DNA of 46,101 bases, from contig NZ_SLXQ01000025.1 of the NCBI RefSeq assembly GCF_004340875.1, positions 1-46,101 on the forward strand, in the 5' to 3' direction. Positions within the stretch are counted from its first letter, which is position 1. Each line of letters opens with the position of its first letter. Shown here in pieces: positions 1-9,071 of this stretch. A model generated the notes under the pieces. The model was not told where the DNA came from. It did not search any database and saw only the letters and a program-made list of their open reading frames with translations. Source of the stretch: Tamaricihabitans halophyticus. Its GTDB lineage: Bacteria > Actinomycetota > Actinomycetes > Mycobacteriales > Pseudonocardiaceae. The translations under genes and the position numbers were made by a program.

Positions 1-40
1 ACCAGCTGATCACCGAACCGGGCACAGTCCTCCTGAAACG

Positions 41-86
41 ACATGATCGCCGCAACCTCTCATCGAGAGTGTTGCGACGATCATGT
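41..86. promoter_or_regulatory. 46-bp near-perfect inverted repeat upstream of the Nudix gene
   Basis: The outer arms are ACATGATCGCCGCAAC and GTTGCGACGATCATGT, with one mismatch in 16. Inside them CTCTC and GAGAG pair around the loop ATC, with one bulged T. As RNA this would be a stem of about 20 bp; as DNA it is a long dyad able to bind a dimeric regulator. It ends about 120 bases before the Nudix start codon. It may be an operator, a terminator of a gene to the left, or both; the sequence alone does not decide. No run of T follows on either strand, which slightly favours an operator. Confidence 0.6.
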
Positions 87-208
87 GAACCCGCCGTACC
101 GTCAGGGGCCCTACGTATTTCCGCGACTCCGGTCTTGCATCGCCTGGCTCCTCGCCGTGCGGCTCCACAAAGGACGATTCTGCACGCCGAAGTGGCAGGG
201 AGGGACGT

Positions 209-679
209 ATGGCTCGCGTCGATCACTACCGCGACCCAGCAGCGCCACCGGCCAACAGCATCGTTGTCGCGGCGACCGCCTTCGTGCTCGACGAGCACGG
301 GCGGGTGCTGATGATCCGACGTACCGACAACAACCTCTACGCGATCCCCGGCGGAGGACAAGACATCGGCGAAACCATCTCGCAGACGGTCATCCGAGAG
401 GTTCGCGAGGAGACCGGTATCGAGGTTGAGGTCGCTGGCGTGATCGGCATCTACAGCGACCCGGAACATGTCATCGCCTTCACCGACGGCGAGGTGCGCC
501 AGGAGTTCTCCATCTGCTTCCGTGCCCACCCGACTGGCGGAAACCTGCGCACCAGCAGCGAAAGCAAGGAAGTCCACTGGATCGAGCCAGTGAAACTCGA
601 CGAGTTGAACATTCACCCATCGATCCGGCTGCGCATCACACACGGCCTCGAGCAACGTGCCGACCCGTTCTTCGCCTAG
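209..679 (+). CDS. Nudix hydrolase
   Basis: A 156-residue single-domain Nudix protein. The Nudix box lies around residues 48-70, with the pattern G-x5-E-x7-REVREETGI, so the metal-binding glutamates are present. Such enzymes hydrolyse nucleoside diphosphates linked to another group; the substrate cannot be read from the sequence. The N-terminal strand (VVAATAFVLDEHGRVLMIRR) is typical of small ADP-ribose or NTP pyrophosphatases. The ATG is preceded by GGGAGGG five bases upstream, which fixes the start. The gene stands alone on the plus strand and converges with the quinone oxidoreductase 36 bases downstream. The long palindrome upstream may control it. Confidence 0.9.
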   Translation: MARVDHYRDPAAPPANSIVVAATAFVLDEHGRVLMIRRTDNNLYAIPGGGQDIGETISQTVIREVREETGIEVEVAGVIGIYSDPEHVIAFTDGEVRQEFSICFRAHPTGGNLRTSSESKEVHWIEPVKLDELNIHPSIRLRITHGLEQRADPFFA

Positions 680-715
680 CCGCTCTGCTCCAGAACGCGG
701 CGCACGGGCTGGTGC

Positions 716-1690
716 TCACGCGGTACCGGGTTCGATGACGACCTTACCGAGGGCGGCTCGTTCATCCAGCTGTGCGACGGCTTCCCCGGTCCGCGCGAGT
801 GGGTACCGAGCGCTGATCGGCGGGTCGATGGCACCCGAGTCGAGGTAGGGGAGGAGCCTGTCCCACTCCTCGCGCAGATAACCAGGGCGAGGCATGGCAT
901 AGGCGCCCCAGCCGACACCCCGCACGTCAATATTGTTCAACAGCAACCGGTTCACCTTCACGGTCGGGATATCGCCAGCGGTGAAGCCAATGACCAGCAG
1001 GCGCCCCAACGGCGCCAAGCTACGCAACGAGTCGGTGAAGCGGTCACCGCCGACCGGATCGACGACCATATCGACGCCCTTGCCATCGGTCAGCTCCGCC
1101 ACCCGATCCTTGAAGCCTTCGGCGAGCACGGTGTCCTGTGAACCAATCGATTTGACGAACTTCGCCTTGTCCTCAGTGGACACAACAGAGATCGTTCGTG
1201 CGCCCATGGCATTCGCCAACTGGATCGTCGCAGTGCCGATACCCCCGGCAGCGCCCTGCACGAGTACCGTTTCGCCGTGTTCCAGTTGCCCACGGGTTTG
1301 CAGCGCGAAGGTCATCGTCAGATAGTTCATCGGCAGCCCGGCGCCTGCCGCGAACTCCATCGAATCCGGTAGTGGGAAAACGCTCTGCGCGGGTACCGCG
1401 ACCAGCTCGGCGAAGGCACCCGTAACACTGCTCGCCGCTACTCGATCTCCGGGCGAGAACTCCGAGTCCGATGGCGCGGCCACGACGACACCAGCGAGCT
1501 CGCCGCCAAGCGTGAACGGCGGATCCGGCTTGTACTGGTACATCCCCTTGGTGAGTAGCAGATCAGGAAAGTTCACCCCCGCCGCTTTCACCTCGATCAG
1601 CACATCACCGAGCGCTGGCACCGGATCCGGTACTTCCTGGACTTCCACCGATGCTGGCCCATCGGTCCGGGTGACCATCGCTGCGTGCAT
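716..1690 (-). CDS. Zinc-free NADPH:quinone oxidoreductase (MDR superfamily)
   Basis: A 324-residue medium-chain dehydrogenase/reductase of the QOR type, likely reducing quinones or enone-type electrophiles with NADPH in the cytoplasm. The N-terminal GroES-like fold contains VNFPDLLLTKGMYQ and GGELAGVV. The Rossmann glycine motif GAAGGIG lies near residues 145-152. The cysteine/histidine zinc ligands of alcohol dehydrogenases are absent, as expected for the QOR branch. The start was set at 1690 because AAGGGAG sits just upstream; an in-frame ATG at 1726 has no such site. It lies 95 bases downstream of the AfsR-type regulator on the same strand and could be co-transcribed with it. Confidence 0.92.
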   Translation of the reverse strand: MHAAMVTRTDGPASVEVQEVPDPVPALGDVLIEVKAAGVNFPDLLLTKGMYQYKPDPPFTLGGELAGVVVAAPSDSEFSPGDRVAASSVTGAFAELVAVPAQSVFPLPDSMEFAAGAGLPMNYLTMTFALQTRGQLEHGETVLVQGAAGGIGTATIQLANAMGARTISVVSTEDKAKFVKSIGSQDTVLAEGFKDRVAELTDGKGVDMVVDPVGGDRFTDSLRSLAPLGRLLVIGFTAGDIPTVKVNRLLLNNIDVRGVGWGAYAMPRPGYLREEWDRLLPYLDSGAIDPPISARYPLARTGEAVAQLDERAALGKVVIEPGTA

Positions 1691-1785
1691 GATGTGGCTC
1701 CCTTCGGGGTTCCTAACCCGGCGCATCAGCTACGACGGATTCGGGACACCCTACCGGGCCTTGCCTGGTCTGGATGTGACCTCGG

Positions 1786-4569
1786 TTACCCTTCGTCGGT
1801 TGCCGACGTATGGCGGGCGACCCCGGCCTGCGGGTCACCCAGCTGCTCGAAGGCCGCGGCCGCGGCCTGCCGGTGTTTCTCCGCCTCAGCGGCATCTTCG
1901 GCTCGTCCCGTGCAGGTCAACGCATCGGCGAGCCTGGACTGGATCCTGGCGGTAGCCCGATGATCGCCGAACCGTGTGCTCAGGTCCATCGCTTCGCGGT
2001 AGTACCCGGTCGCCTCACTGTACTGCCCCTCGTCCTGGTGAATATCGCCAAGGCTGGCCAAGGTGTAGCGCAGTCCATTGTGGTCCTCCTGGCGGCGCTG
2101 CAGCTCCTGAGCGACCGCGAGGTGTTCGGCCGCGCGGCTCGGGTTGTTCAGCCTCCGTTGTGTATCGCCAAGGTTGTTCAGGCAGATGCCTTCGCCATAC
2201 ACGTCTTCGCAGTTCCGGAACAACGGCAACGCTTGCTGGAAGGTGTCGTCGGCCTCGTCCAGCCTGTTCAGATCTACCAGCACGACACCCAGATTGTTGA
2301 GGTTCCAGGCCATCCCGTGCTGGTCCGCGCGTTCGGTGAAGATCTCCTGTGCTTGTTCATGGCAGCGGATCGATTCGTCGAACTCCTGAAGATCACTGTG
2401 CAGTACGCCGAGCCCACGCAGGATCACCGCCTCGCCGTGCGGATCGGCCAGGCTGCGGGCCGCGGCGAGTGCGCTACGGTGCGTTACCCGCCAATCTTCC
2501 CAGTGACTGCGCAGGTAGTAGAAGCTGAGCAGCAACGCGGGCAGCTGCCAGGCAGCCGGAACCCCCATATCGGCCGACGCCCTGGTGCTGGCGACCAGGT
2601 TGTCCCGCTCCGCCTCACACCATGCCAGCGCTTCGTGGTGTGCGGTGAAGTACACCGGAGCGGTGCCATCACCGATCGGGCTACGCAATCGTGGTGCGAG
2701 CAGTCCGCGCGCGGCCCCGGCGCGTTCGATGTAGTGTGCGAACAACCGTTCCAGCGCCTCCTGGCGCTGCTCGGCATCATCCTCCGCATGTGTACTGCTG
2801 CGCGCGTATGGCTTGATCAAGTCGTGGAAGGAGTAGCGACCCGGGGTGAGGTGTTGCAGCAGATGCTCGTCGGCGAGATCTTCCAGGTAGGTCTCCGCCT
2901 CCGCGAAACCGATGCCGGCCAGCGCGGACGCGGCGTCCGCCGTGAAGTCCTTGCCGGGGTAGAGGCTCAGCAGCCGGAAGAGTCGACGGTGCTGCTCCGG
3001 CAAGGCAAGGTACGACAGGTCGAAGACCGCCCGTAGGCTTCGCGCCCCTGCCGACAACCGGTCCAGCCGCCGGTCCGCGTTGTCCAGCTGTTCCACCAGG
3101 TCCCGCGCCGTCCAGGTCGGATTGGCCCGCAACCGGCGCCCGGTTAGCGCCACGGCGAGTGGCAGATCGCCGCAAAGCTCGGCGATCCGGTCGGCGACCG
3201 TCGGGTCCTGGCCTATCTGCTCACCGGCGATCGTGCCAAGTAGCCCAATCGCCTGCTCGCGGTCGAACTCACTGAGCCGGACGACATGGGCACCGGTCAG
3301 CCCGACGAGGCTCCGCCTACTGGTAACCAGCACCAGACAGCCCGGTGTGGCCGGGATCAGTGGCCGAATCTGCGCTTCGTTCGCGGCGTTGTCCAACAGC
3401 AACAGCGCGCTCTTGCCGGCCAGCCGGTCGCGAAACAAGGCGCCGCGGGACTCCTCGTCGGTCGGAATCTCAGCGGCTGGCACGCCAAGGAACCGCAGGC
3501 ATCGTTCCAGCGCCTCCGCCGGAGTCACTGGCTCGTGATCGGAGTCGAAACCACGGAGGTCCAGCCACAACTGCGCGTCGGTGAATTCACCATCCCGCAA
3601 GAAAGAATGCGCGCCATGCACGGCGAGCCGAGTTTTACCCACCCCAGCCATACCGGTAATCACGGCGACCGCCGTCGCCGTGCCATCCCGCTGATCGGCC
3701 ACGAGCCGGCGCAGGCCGTCCAGTTCCTCGCGCCGACCGGTGAACTCTGCGATATCGGTCGGAAGTTGCGCCAGCGCGCGAACTCCCTCCACGTGCTGGC
3801 CGAGTGGTTGCTGGCCCTGTGTGAGGTCCTGTTCCGCCAGAACCTGTTGATGTACCTGGCGCAACTGTTCACCTGGCTCGACGCCCAGCTCGTTGACCAG
3901 CTGACGCCGCGTTCGTCGGTAGACCTCGAGCGCCTCGGATCGCCTGCCCGCCCGCTGCAGGGCGGACATCCACAGCGCCACCAAGCGTTCCCGCAACGGA
4001 TAACGGGGAGTGAATTCTGCCAGTGCCGGAAGAATTCGCTCGTGCTCGCCGAGGCTCAGCGAGGCGGCGGCGTGGTTCTCCACGGCAAGTAGGTACTGCT
4101 CCTCGAACGCTGGGCCAACGTCCCGCGCGATCGGCAGATCGTCGAGTCCGGTGAACAGTGGCCCCCGCCGCAGCCCAAGCGCGTTGGTCAGGTGCGCTTT
4201 GACTGCCCGAGGGTCGCTAGTCCGTCCAGCGAGCGCGATCGAACGCTGGAACCGATGGAGATCAACGGCTTCGTGCGGGACACGCAGCAGGTAGCCTTCG
4301 GGCGCGGTCTGCACCAGGCCCGAATCGAGTGCCGTACGCAACCGCCGGACATAGTTGCGCAGCGTCGCGCGGGCGGTGGGTGGCGCCTCCGCGCCCCACA
4401 GATGTGAAATCAACCGTTCCGCGGTGACCACTTCACCTGGGCGTAGCAACAACGAGACCAGCACCGCGCGGAGCATTCGAGCGGCTAGCTCCACCTGTCG
4501 GCCGTTGCGACGAATCGCCAACGGGCCCAAGACGTCGAATTCCCAGTTATCCGGGTCGGCCGACCCCAT
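1786..4569 (-). CDS. AfsR/SARP-family transcriptional regulator with NB-ARC and TPR domains
   Basis: A large regulator of about 927 residues. The order is an OmpR-type winged helix (about residues 10-90), a bacterial transcriptional activation domain (about 95-240), an NB-ARC ATPase domain with P-loop GMAGVGKTRLA (near residue 305) and Walker B LLLLDN, and a C-terminal TPR array with repeated NNLG/SLGD-type helices. The family activates secondary-metabolism or stress genes, with the ATPase/TPR part acting as a ligand- or phosphorylation-responsive switch. The start is uncertain: ATG 4569 and a GTG three codons upstream (4578) are both plausible and neither has a strong ribosome site. No biosynthetic cluster lies next to it, so its target is unknown; the quinone oxidoreductase is the nearest candidate. 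Confidence 0.9.
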   Translation of the reverse strand: MGSADPDNWEFDVLGPLAIRRNGRQVELAARMLRAVLVSLLLRPGEVVTAERLISHLWGAEAPPTARATLRNYVRRLRTALDSGLVQTAPEGYLLRVPHEAVDLHRFQRSIALAGRTSDPRAVKAHLTNALGLRRGPLFTGLDDLPIARDVGPAFEEQYLLAVENHAAASLSLGEHERILPALAEFTPRYPLRERLVALWMSALQRAGRRSEALEVYRRTRRQLVNELGVEPGEQLRQVHQQVLAEQDLTQGQQPLGQHVEGVRALAQLPTDIAEFTGRREELDGLRRLVADQRDGTATAVAVITGMAGVGKTRLAVHGAHSFLRDGEFTDAQLWLDLRGFDSDHEPVTPAEALERCLRFLGVPAAEIPTDEESRGALFRDRLAGKSALLLLDNAANEAQIRPLIPATPGCLVLVTSRRSLVGLTGAHVVRLSEFDREQAIGLLGTIAGEQIGQDPTVADRIAELCGDLPLAVALTGRRLRANPTWTARDLVEQLDNADRRLDRLSAGARSLRAVFDLSYLALPEQHRRLFRLLSLYPGKDFTADAASALAGIGFAEAETYLEDLADEHLLQHLTPGRYSFHDLIKPYARSSTHAEDDAEQRQEALERLFAHYIERAGAARGLLAPRLRSPIGDGTAPVYFTAHHEALAWCEAERDNLVASTRASADMGVPAAWQLPALLLSFYYLRSHWEDWRVTHRSALAAARSLADPHGEAVILRGLGVLHSDLQEFDESIRCHEQAQEIFTERADQHGMAWNLNNLGVVLVDLNRLDEADDTFQQALPLFRNCEDVYGEGICLNNLGDTQRRLNNPSRAAEHLAVAQELQRRQEDHNGLRYTLASLGDIHQDEGQYSEATGYYREAMDLSTRFGDHRATARIQSRLADALTCTGRAEDAAEAEKHRQAAAAAFEQLGDPQAGVARHTSATDEG

Positions 4570-4693
4570 TGTCGTCACTCGCTGCCACCCACTAGTACTG
4601 AATCGTAAAGGCGGCTTGACGTTACCCCCGGGACGCAACTCGCTCGGCCGACCTGGCGACCGTGACCTGGGCGGAATCCTGGTCGAACAGCCG

Positions 4694-4720
4694 TTTCCTC
4701 ACCCGTTTGTGTGAAGGAAA
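4694..4720 (-). terminator. Probable terminator of the six-gene catabolic operon
   Basis: TTTCCTCAC and GTGAAGGAAA form a nine-pair stem with one bulged base and an eight-base loop. It starts 18 bases past the aldehyde dehydrogenase stop on the minus strand and precedes the AfsR-type gene. There is no long T run, as is usual in actinomycetes. Confidence 0.5.
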
Positions 4721-4737
4721 GCGTCCGATGGTTCCCA

Positions 4738-6171
4738 TCACCGATCGTGCCCGAAGTAGACAGTCTTCGACCAACTGTAAAACTCGGTCGCGGTTGGCCC
4801 CTGCTCGCGGAAGGTGTTCGTCGACGAGTCCTTGACTCCGCCGAACGGCACGTTCAGATCCAGCCCGGTCGTCGGCCGGTTCACCTTCACCACACCGACG
4901 TGGGTAGCTGCCGCGAAATGATGCGCGGCGGCCAGATCTCGCGTGCAGATACCGGCGGCCAGTCCATACGGTGAATCGTTCACCCTGGCGAGGCCCTCGT
5001 CGAGGTCGGCCACCGGGAGCACCGCCAACACCGGACCAAACACCTCCTGCCGGACGACGTCCGCGTCCTGCGCCATATCGGTCAACACCGTCGGCTCGAA
5101 CCGCAGCCCGTCCGGATCCGCGCCGCCCGTAACCACGGTTGCCCCGTTATCAATAGCGGTTCGCACCGCGCCGACGTCGGTGGCCAACTGCTGCTCGCTG
5201 ATGACCGGACCCATCGCGGTCCCCGTCGCCAAGCCGTCCCCCGGCTGGTAGCGCTTTGCCTCCGTGGCCAGCGCCGCGCTGAACTCCGCCCGCACACCAG
5301 GTGTGCAGTACACCCGTGAGGTGGCGGTGCAGGCCTGACCAGTAAGCCCGAACGCGCCGGCAGCCACCACCCGAGCCGCCGCCTCCGGTGCGGCGTCATC
5401 GAGCACCAGGTAGGCGTTCTTCCCGCCCATCTCGAGTTGGACCCGTCCGCGCCGCTCGGTCACGGTCCGCTGAATTCGCATGCCAACGTCGGTGGAGCCG
5501 GTGAACGACACGGCAGCCACCCGGTCGTCCTCGACAAGGGTCTTGCCGGCCACTTCTCCCGCACCGTGCACGACGTTGAGGACACCGTCCGGCAGGCCGG
5601 CGGCCAGCAGCGCGCGGGCGAGGTGGTCGGCGGAGGCGGGAGTGAATTCGGCTGGTTTCAGCACGACCGCGTTCCCGGCGATCAGCGCGGGGGCGAGTTT
5701 CCACGCCGGGATCGCGATCGGGAAGTTCCACGGGGTGATCAGGCCGACTACCCCCAGCGGTTCCTGCCGAGTGAGGACCGTGGTGTCCGCGGAAGCGCTG
5801 GGGAACACGCTGCCGTCCTGGTGCCAACCCCGGGCGCCGAAGTACCGGAGCACATCGATCGCGCGGCGGACCTCACCGGTCGCTTCGGCAAGTGTCTTTC
5901 CTTCCTCCCGCACCAGATCCCTGGCGATCTCGGAATGCTTGGTGCGCAACAGCTCTGCCGCATCCAGCAGGATGGCGCCGCGTGCCGGCGCCGGAGTCGA
6001 CGCCCAGCCGGACGCGGCCTGCTCGGCCGCGGAGATGGCGTCATGCACGGTGCCCGCGTCCGCCGATGGCGAAGTGTTCACCACTTCCGTTTGATTGGCG
6101 GGATTTCGCCTGGCACGGTCTTCTTGACCACGCCAGGCGCCATCGATCAGGTGCTGTACCAACGTCACCAT
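4738..6171 (-). CDS. NAD(P)-dependent aldehyde dehydrogenase
   Basis: A 477-residue aldehyde dehydrogenase that oxidises an aldehyde to its acid in the cytoplasm. Family landmarks are all visible: TPWNFP around residue 148, the cofactor-binding FTGSTDVG (about 225), the general-base glutamate in LEMGGKNA (about 248), the catalytic cysteine in GQACTATSR (about 281) and EVFGPVL (about 378). It resembles the 2,5-dioxovalerate (ketoglutarate semialdehyde)/succinate semialdehyde branch, but the substrate is not certain. It is the last gene of the operon, 37 bases after the DapA-fold gene. GAGGAG lies three bases before ATG 6171 and six before the next codon, GTG, which may be the real start. Confidence 0.93.
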   Translation of the reverse strand: MVTLVQHLIDGAWRGQEDRARRNPANQTEVVNTSPSADAGTVHDAISAAEQAASGWASTPAPARGAILLDAAELLRTKHSEIARDLVREEGKTLAEATGEVRRAIDVLRYFGARGWHQDGSVFPSASADTTVLTRQEPLGVVGLITPWNFPIAIPAWKLAPALIAGNAVVLKPAEFTPASADHLARALLAAGLPDGVLNVVHGAGEVAGKTLVEDDRVAAVSFTGSTDVGMRIQRTVTERRGRVQLEMGGKNAYLVLDDAAPEAAARVVAAGAFGLTGQACTATSRVYCTPGVRAEFSAALATEAKRYQPGDGLATGTAMGPVISEQQLATDVGAVRTAIDNGATVVTGGADPDGLRFEPTVLTDMAQDADVVRQEVFGPVLAVLPVADLDEGLARVNDSPYGLAAGICTRDLAAAHHFAAATHVGVVKVNRPTTGLDLNVPFGGVKDSSTNTFREQGPTATEFYSWSKTVYFGHDR

Positions 6172-6208
6172 GTGCTCCTCGTTCTCGAGATCTCGACGAT
6201 TGACTGTG

Positions 6209-7093
6209 CTATTCGGACAGCCATCCGGGCAGCGCGGACAGGTGTGTTGCCAGTTGCGCGCGCAGTGATTCCGGCAGCGACACGGCCGGCGGTCGCACCC
6301 ACGATTCGGCGATCAAACCGCGCGACCGCAGGCACTCCTTGCGGATCGCCAGCGCGATGCCCGCCTGCTGTTCGAAGTTCACCAGCGGCAGGTACGGCAG
6401 CAGCGCCTCCCGTGCTGGCTGATATCCACCCCGGTGCCAAGCCCCGGTACAGGACAGCAACGCTTCCGGAAAGGAGAAGCCAGTCATGGCGCCGGCAGCA
6501 CCCGCCGCGAGTTCGTCGAGCAGCCAGAGTCCGCCAAGACCGCCGAACACCGGCACACCCGATGCGCGCAGCGCGGCAACCGCGACCGGCGTCGGAGGCG
6601 CCTCGGCCTTGATCGCCACCACCCCGGGTACGACCGCCGCCGCCAGCTGTTCCTTCGCGATCGACACACCGCTGACCAGTGGGTAGTCCTGCACGACGAG
6701 ATCGGCGCCGGTGGCCTCCCGTATCGCGGTCAGATGGGCGGCAAGCACCTCGGCACTGGCGGAGTTCGCCTGCACCATCACCGCGGCCAGCCGATCGCCG
6801 GCGAGCGATCGCGCCTGGTGCACTTCCTCGATCACCGGCGCCGTGCCCAGCGAACTCGCCCCGACCACCAGCGGCAGGTCGACCGAATCCAGCACTGTAC
6901 GTAGCACGGTTGCCCGCTCGGCCATGGACAGCTGCGCGGCTTCGCCGAACACGCCGAGTACCGTGAGGCCGGTGACGCCGATATCCGCATAATGCCGCAC
7001 CAGCCTGGCCAGGCTCGCGGTGTCCACATCCAATCCTGTCCCGCTGAACGGGGTCGCGACCACGCCCCACACGCCGGATGGCAATCCGTTCAT
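6209..7093 (-). CDS. Dihydrodipicolinate synthase-fold lyase/dehydratase
   Basis: A 294-residue class I aldolase of the DapA/NanA superfamily. The lysine expected to form the Schiff base is in VVAIKAEA (about residue 157), the tyrosine of the proton relay is in VVQDYPL (about 130), and the substrate-carboxylate loop corresponds to VFGEAAQLS (about 42). The usual GTTGE is altered to GVFGEA, so it is unlikely to be the lysine-biosynthetic DapA. More likely it cleaves or dehydrates a 2-oxo acid, as 5-dehydro-4-deoxyglucarate dehydratase does. The ATG overlaps the hydratase stop as ATGA. Its product could feed the aldehyde dehydrogenase downstream; this is inference from gene order. Confidence 0.88.
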   Translation of the reverse strand: MNGLPSGVWGVVATPFSGTGLDVDTASLARLVRHYADIGVTGLTVLGVFGEAAQLSMAERATVLRTVLDSVDLPLVVGASSLGTAPVIEEVHQARSLAGDRLAAVMVQANSASAEVLAAHLTAIREATGADLVVQDYPLVSGVSIAKEQLAAAVVPGVVAIKAEAPPTPVAVAALRASGVPVFGGLGGLWLLDELAAGAAGAMTGFSFPEALLSCTGAWHRGGYQPAREALLPYLPLVNFEQQAGIALAIRKECLRSRGLIAESWVRPPAVSLPESLRAQLATHLSALPGWLSE

Positions 7094-7890
7094 CGACCCA
7101 CCCACACCGGAGCTCGCTTCTCCTGAAACGCACGTACCCCTTCCGCGCTGTCCGCGCTGTCCAGCGCTTCGATCACCGCCGGCAGCCGGGCCGACTGTGC
7201 CTCGCGCGCGGAGAGTTTCGCCGTGTGTTGCACGAGATGTTTGATGGCGCGCAGCGAGCTTGGAGCGCAGGCAAGGAGGTCGGCCACCCAGCGCTCGACG
7301 GTCTCGTCCAGCTTGGCCGCCGGCACGACCTCGTTCACCAGCCCCATCCGGTGTAGTTCCGCCGCGGCCGCTTTGCGGCCGGTGAGCAGTAAACCCATCG
7401 CTTGGGTATGCGGGATACGGCGCACCAGCTGGGCGATACCACCGTCCAACGGCATGCGTCCCACGCGTGGTTCGGTCAACCCGAACTTCGCGGTGTCGGC
7501 CGCGATGACGATATCGCAGCCGAGCACCATTTCCATGCCGCCGCCGAGCGCGTAGCCGTTCACCCTGGCGATTACCGGCACATCGAGGGTATCCCGAAGG
7601 CTCAGCCCACCGAAGCCGTTCGGATCGCACTGGGCCCAGTACTGCAGCCCGGTTTGCTCCACGGCCGAGGCCGACATATCCGCGCCGACGCAGAATGCCC
7701 GCTGCCCACCGCCGGTCAGTACGACGGCGCGAACATCCCGATCCGTCTCGATCCTTGCCCAGATCTCGGTGAGCCGGGTATGCGTTCGGGCATCCACCGC
7801 GTTCAGCACGTTCGGCCGATCGATCGTTACCCAGGCGACGTGGTCGCTGATCTCACAACGCACCTCGTCGGTTGGTGTGGAATCAGTCAT
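7090..7890 (-). CDS. Enoyl-CoA hydratase/isomerase family protein (crotonase fold)
   Basis: A 266-residue crotonase-fold protein. The CoA-binding and oxyanion-hole segments CVGADMSA (about residue 67) and NGYALGGGMEMVLGCD (about 110-125) are intact. Both catalytic glutamates are present, one in GGGMEM and one in FGLTEPRVG, so a hydratase or dehydratase activity on a CoA thioester is plausible rather than only isomerase or hydrolase activity. The RMPLDGG segment is also seen in carnitinyl-CoA dehydratase-like members. Its start and stop overlap the flanking CoA-transferase and DapA-fold genes as ATGA, which implies translational coupling. Confidence 0.92.
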   Translation of the reverse strand: MTDSTPTDEVRCEISDHVAWVTIDRPNVLNAVDARTHTRLTEIWARIETDRDVRAVVLTGGGQRAFCVGADMSASAVEQTGLQYWAQCDPNGFGGLSLRDTLDVPVIARVNGYALGGGMEMVLGCDIVIAADTAKFGLTEPRVGRMPLDGGIAQLVRRIPHTQAMGLLLTGRKAAAAELHRMGLVNEVVPAAKLDETVERWVADLLACAPSSLRAIKHLVQHTAKLSAREAQSARLPAVIEALDSADSAEGVRAFQEKRAPVWVGR

Positions 7891-9071
7891 CCCAGCACCC
7901 CGTTTCGTCGCAGGGTCGCGATCTGCTCCTCGGTATAGCCGTGCTCGGCCAGTACCTCGGTGGCATGTTCACCCAGTCTTGGCGGCACTCGGCGAATACT
8001 CGCCGGTGTGTTCGACAGCCCGATCGGCGCGTTCAGCACCCGCACCGTGCCGGCGGTTGGGTGCTCCATCCGCACCACCATCTGGTTGACCAGTGTTTGC
8101 TTATCATCCAGTGCGGTCTCCAGACTGTGCACTGGCGCGCACAGCACGTCCCGGTCCTCCAGCCGTTTCACCCAGTACTCGGTGGTGTTGCTGGCGAAGC
8201 GCTCCCGGAAGATCCCCTGCAGCACCGGTCGCGCTTCGAACTGCTTGTCCAAGGTGCTGAACTCGGCCCGTTCGGACAGATCCTCGTCCAGCTCCAGCGC
8301 CACCGAGATATCCCGCAACGGGTTCTCCTTGAAGGCGCCCACCATGACCACGGCGCCATCGGTGGTGGTGAAGACGCCGGACAGTGGCATCGCTGCCCAG
8401 TTGATCTCCCGGCCCCGGTTGAGCTGCATACACGCTTCCTGCATCTGCATATGCAGCATCGAGTCGTACATGGTGACATCGACGCGCTGGCCGGTTCCGG
8501 TTCGCTCGCGGGCAAGTAACGCCAGCAGGATGCCCTGCATCAGATGCATCCCGGTGGTGTAGTCGCAGAGCGTCGTCGGATACACGTTCAGTGGAATATC
8601 CTCGGATTCCCTTCGCCACATCACGCCGGAATACGCCTGCGCGATCACATCCTGGCCGCCCTTGTGCCGGTACGGACCCCGATCACCGAAACCGGTACCG
8701 GATGCCCAGATGATGCGTGGGTTGTGTTCCCGAAGCTGGTCGTAACCGAAGCCGAGCCGCTCCATCACCCCGGATCGGAAATTGCTCACCACCACATCCG
8801 CCCTGGCGACCAGGTCATGGATCACCTGTTTGCCGTCGGCCGATCTGGTGTCCACCGTGATGCTTCGCTTGTTCCGGTTGATGGAAAGGAACACCGGATT
8901 GTCCATACCAGACTCGTCGGTGATCGAATTGCGGGAAAGGTCGCCGACCTTCGGTCGCTCAACCTTGATCACATCAGCGCCGTAGTCGCCGAGCAGCTGA
9001 GTGCAACTCGGCCCCATGTACACCTGAGTGAAGTCGATAACCGTGACACCAGCCAACGGCAGCGTGGTCAT
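7887..9071 (-). CDS. Class III CoA-transferase (CaiB/BaiF/formyl-CoA transferase family)
   Basis: A 394-residue family III CoA-transferase, which moves CoA from one carboxylic acid to another through an aspartyl-CoA intermediate. The N-terminal signature VIDFTQVYMGPSCTQLLGDYGADVIKVE is present. The catalytic aspartate corresponds to CDYTTGMHLMQG near residue 170, followed by GTGQRVDVTMYDSML. In this operon it would activate the imported or oxidised acid as a CoA thioester for the hydratase. The true start is ATG 9071, overlapping the preceding oxidoreductase stop as ATGA; in-frame sequence upstream belongs to that gene in another frame. Confidence 0.93.
   Translation of the reverse strand: MTTLPLAGVTVIDFTQVYMGPSCTQLLGDYGADVIKVERPKVGDLSRNSITDESGMDNPVFLSINRNKRSITVDTRSADGKQVIHDLVARADVVVSNFRSGVMERLGFGYDQLREHNPRIIWASGTGFGDRGPYRHKGGQDVIAQAYSGVMWRRESEDIPLNVYPTTLCDYTTGMHLMQGILLALLARERTGTGQRVDVTMYDSMLHMQMQEACMQLNRGREINWAAMPLSGVFTTTDGAVVMVGAFKENPLRDISVALELDEDLSERAEFSTLDKQFEARPVLQGIFRERFASNTTEYWVKRLEDRDVLCAPVHSLETALDDKQTLVNQMVVRMEHPTAGTVRVLNAPIGLSNTPASIRRVPPRLGEHATEVLAEHGYTEEQIATLRRNGVLG

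Noticed and set aside
1-25. Possible start of a divergent minus-strand gene (GTG at 25-23 with AGGAGG at 34-29)
   Set aside because: Only eight codons are inside the window and the spacing of three bases is short, so no gene can be called.
1810-3036. Long plus-strand reading frame opposite the AfsR-type gene
   Set aside because: It is the mirror of strong codon bias in a well-supported regulator with recognisable domains; no family motif or ribosome site.
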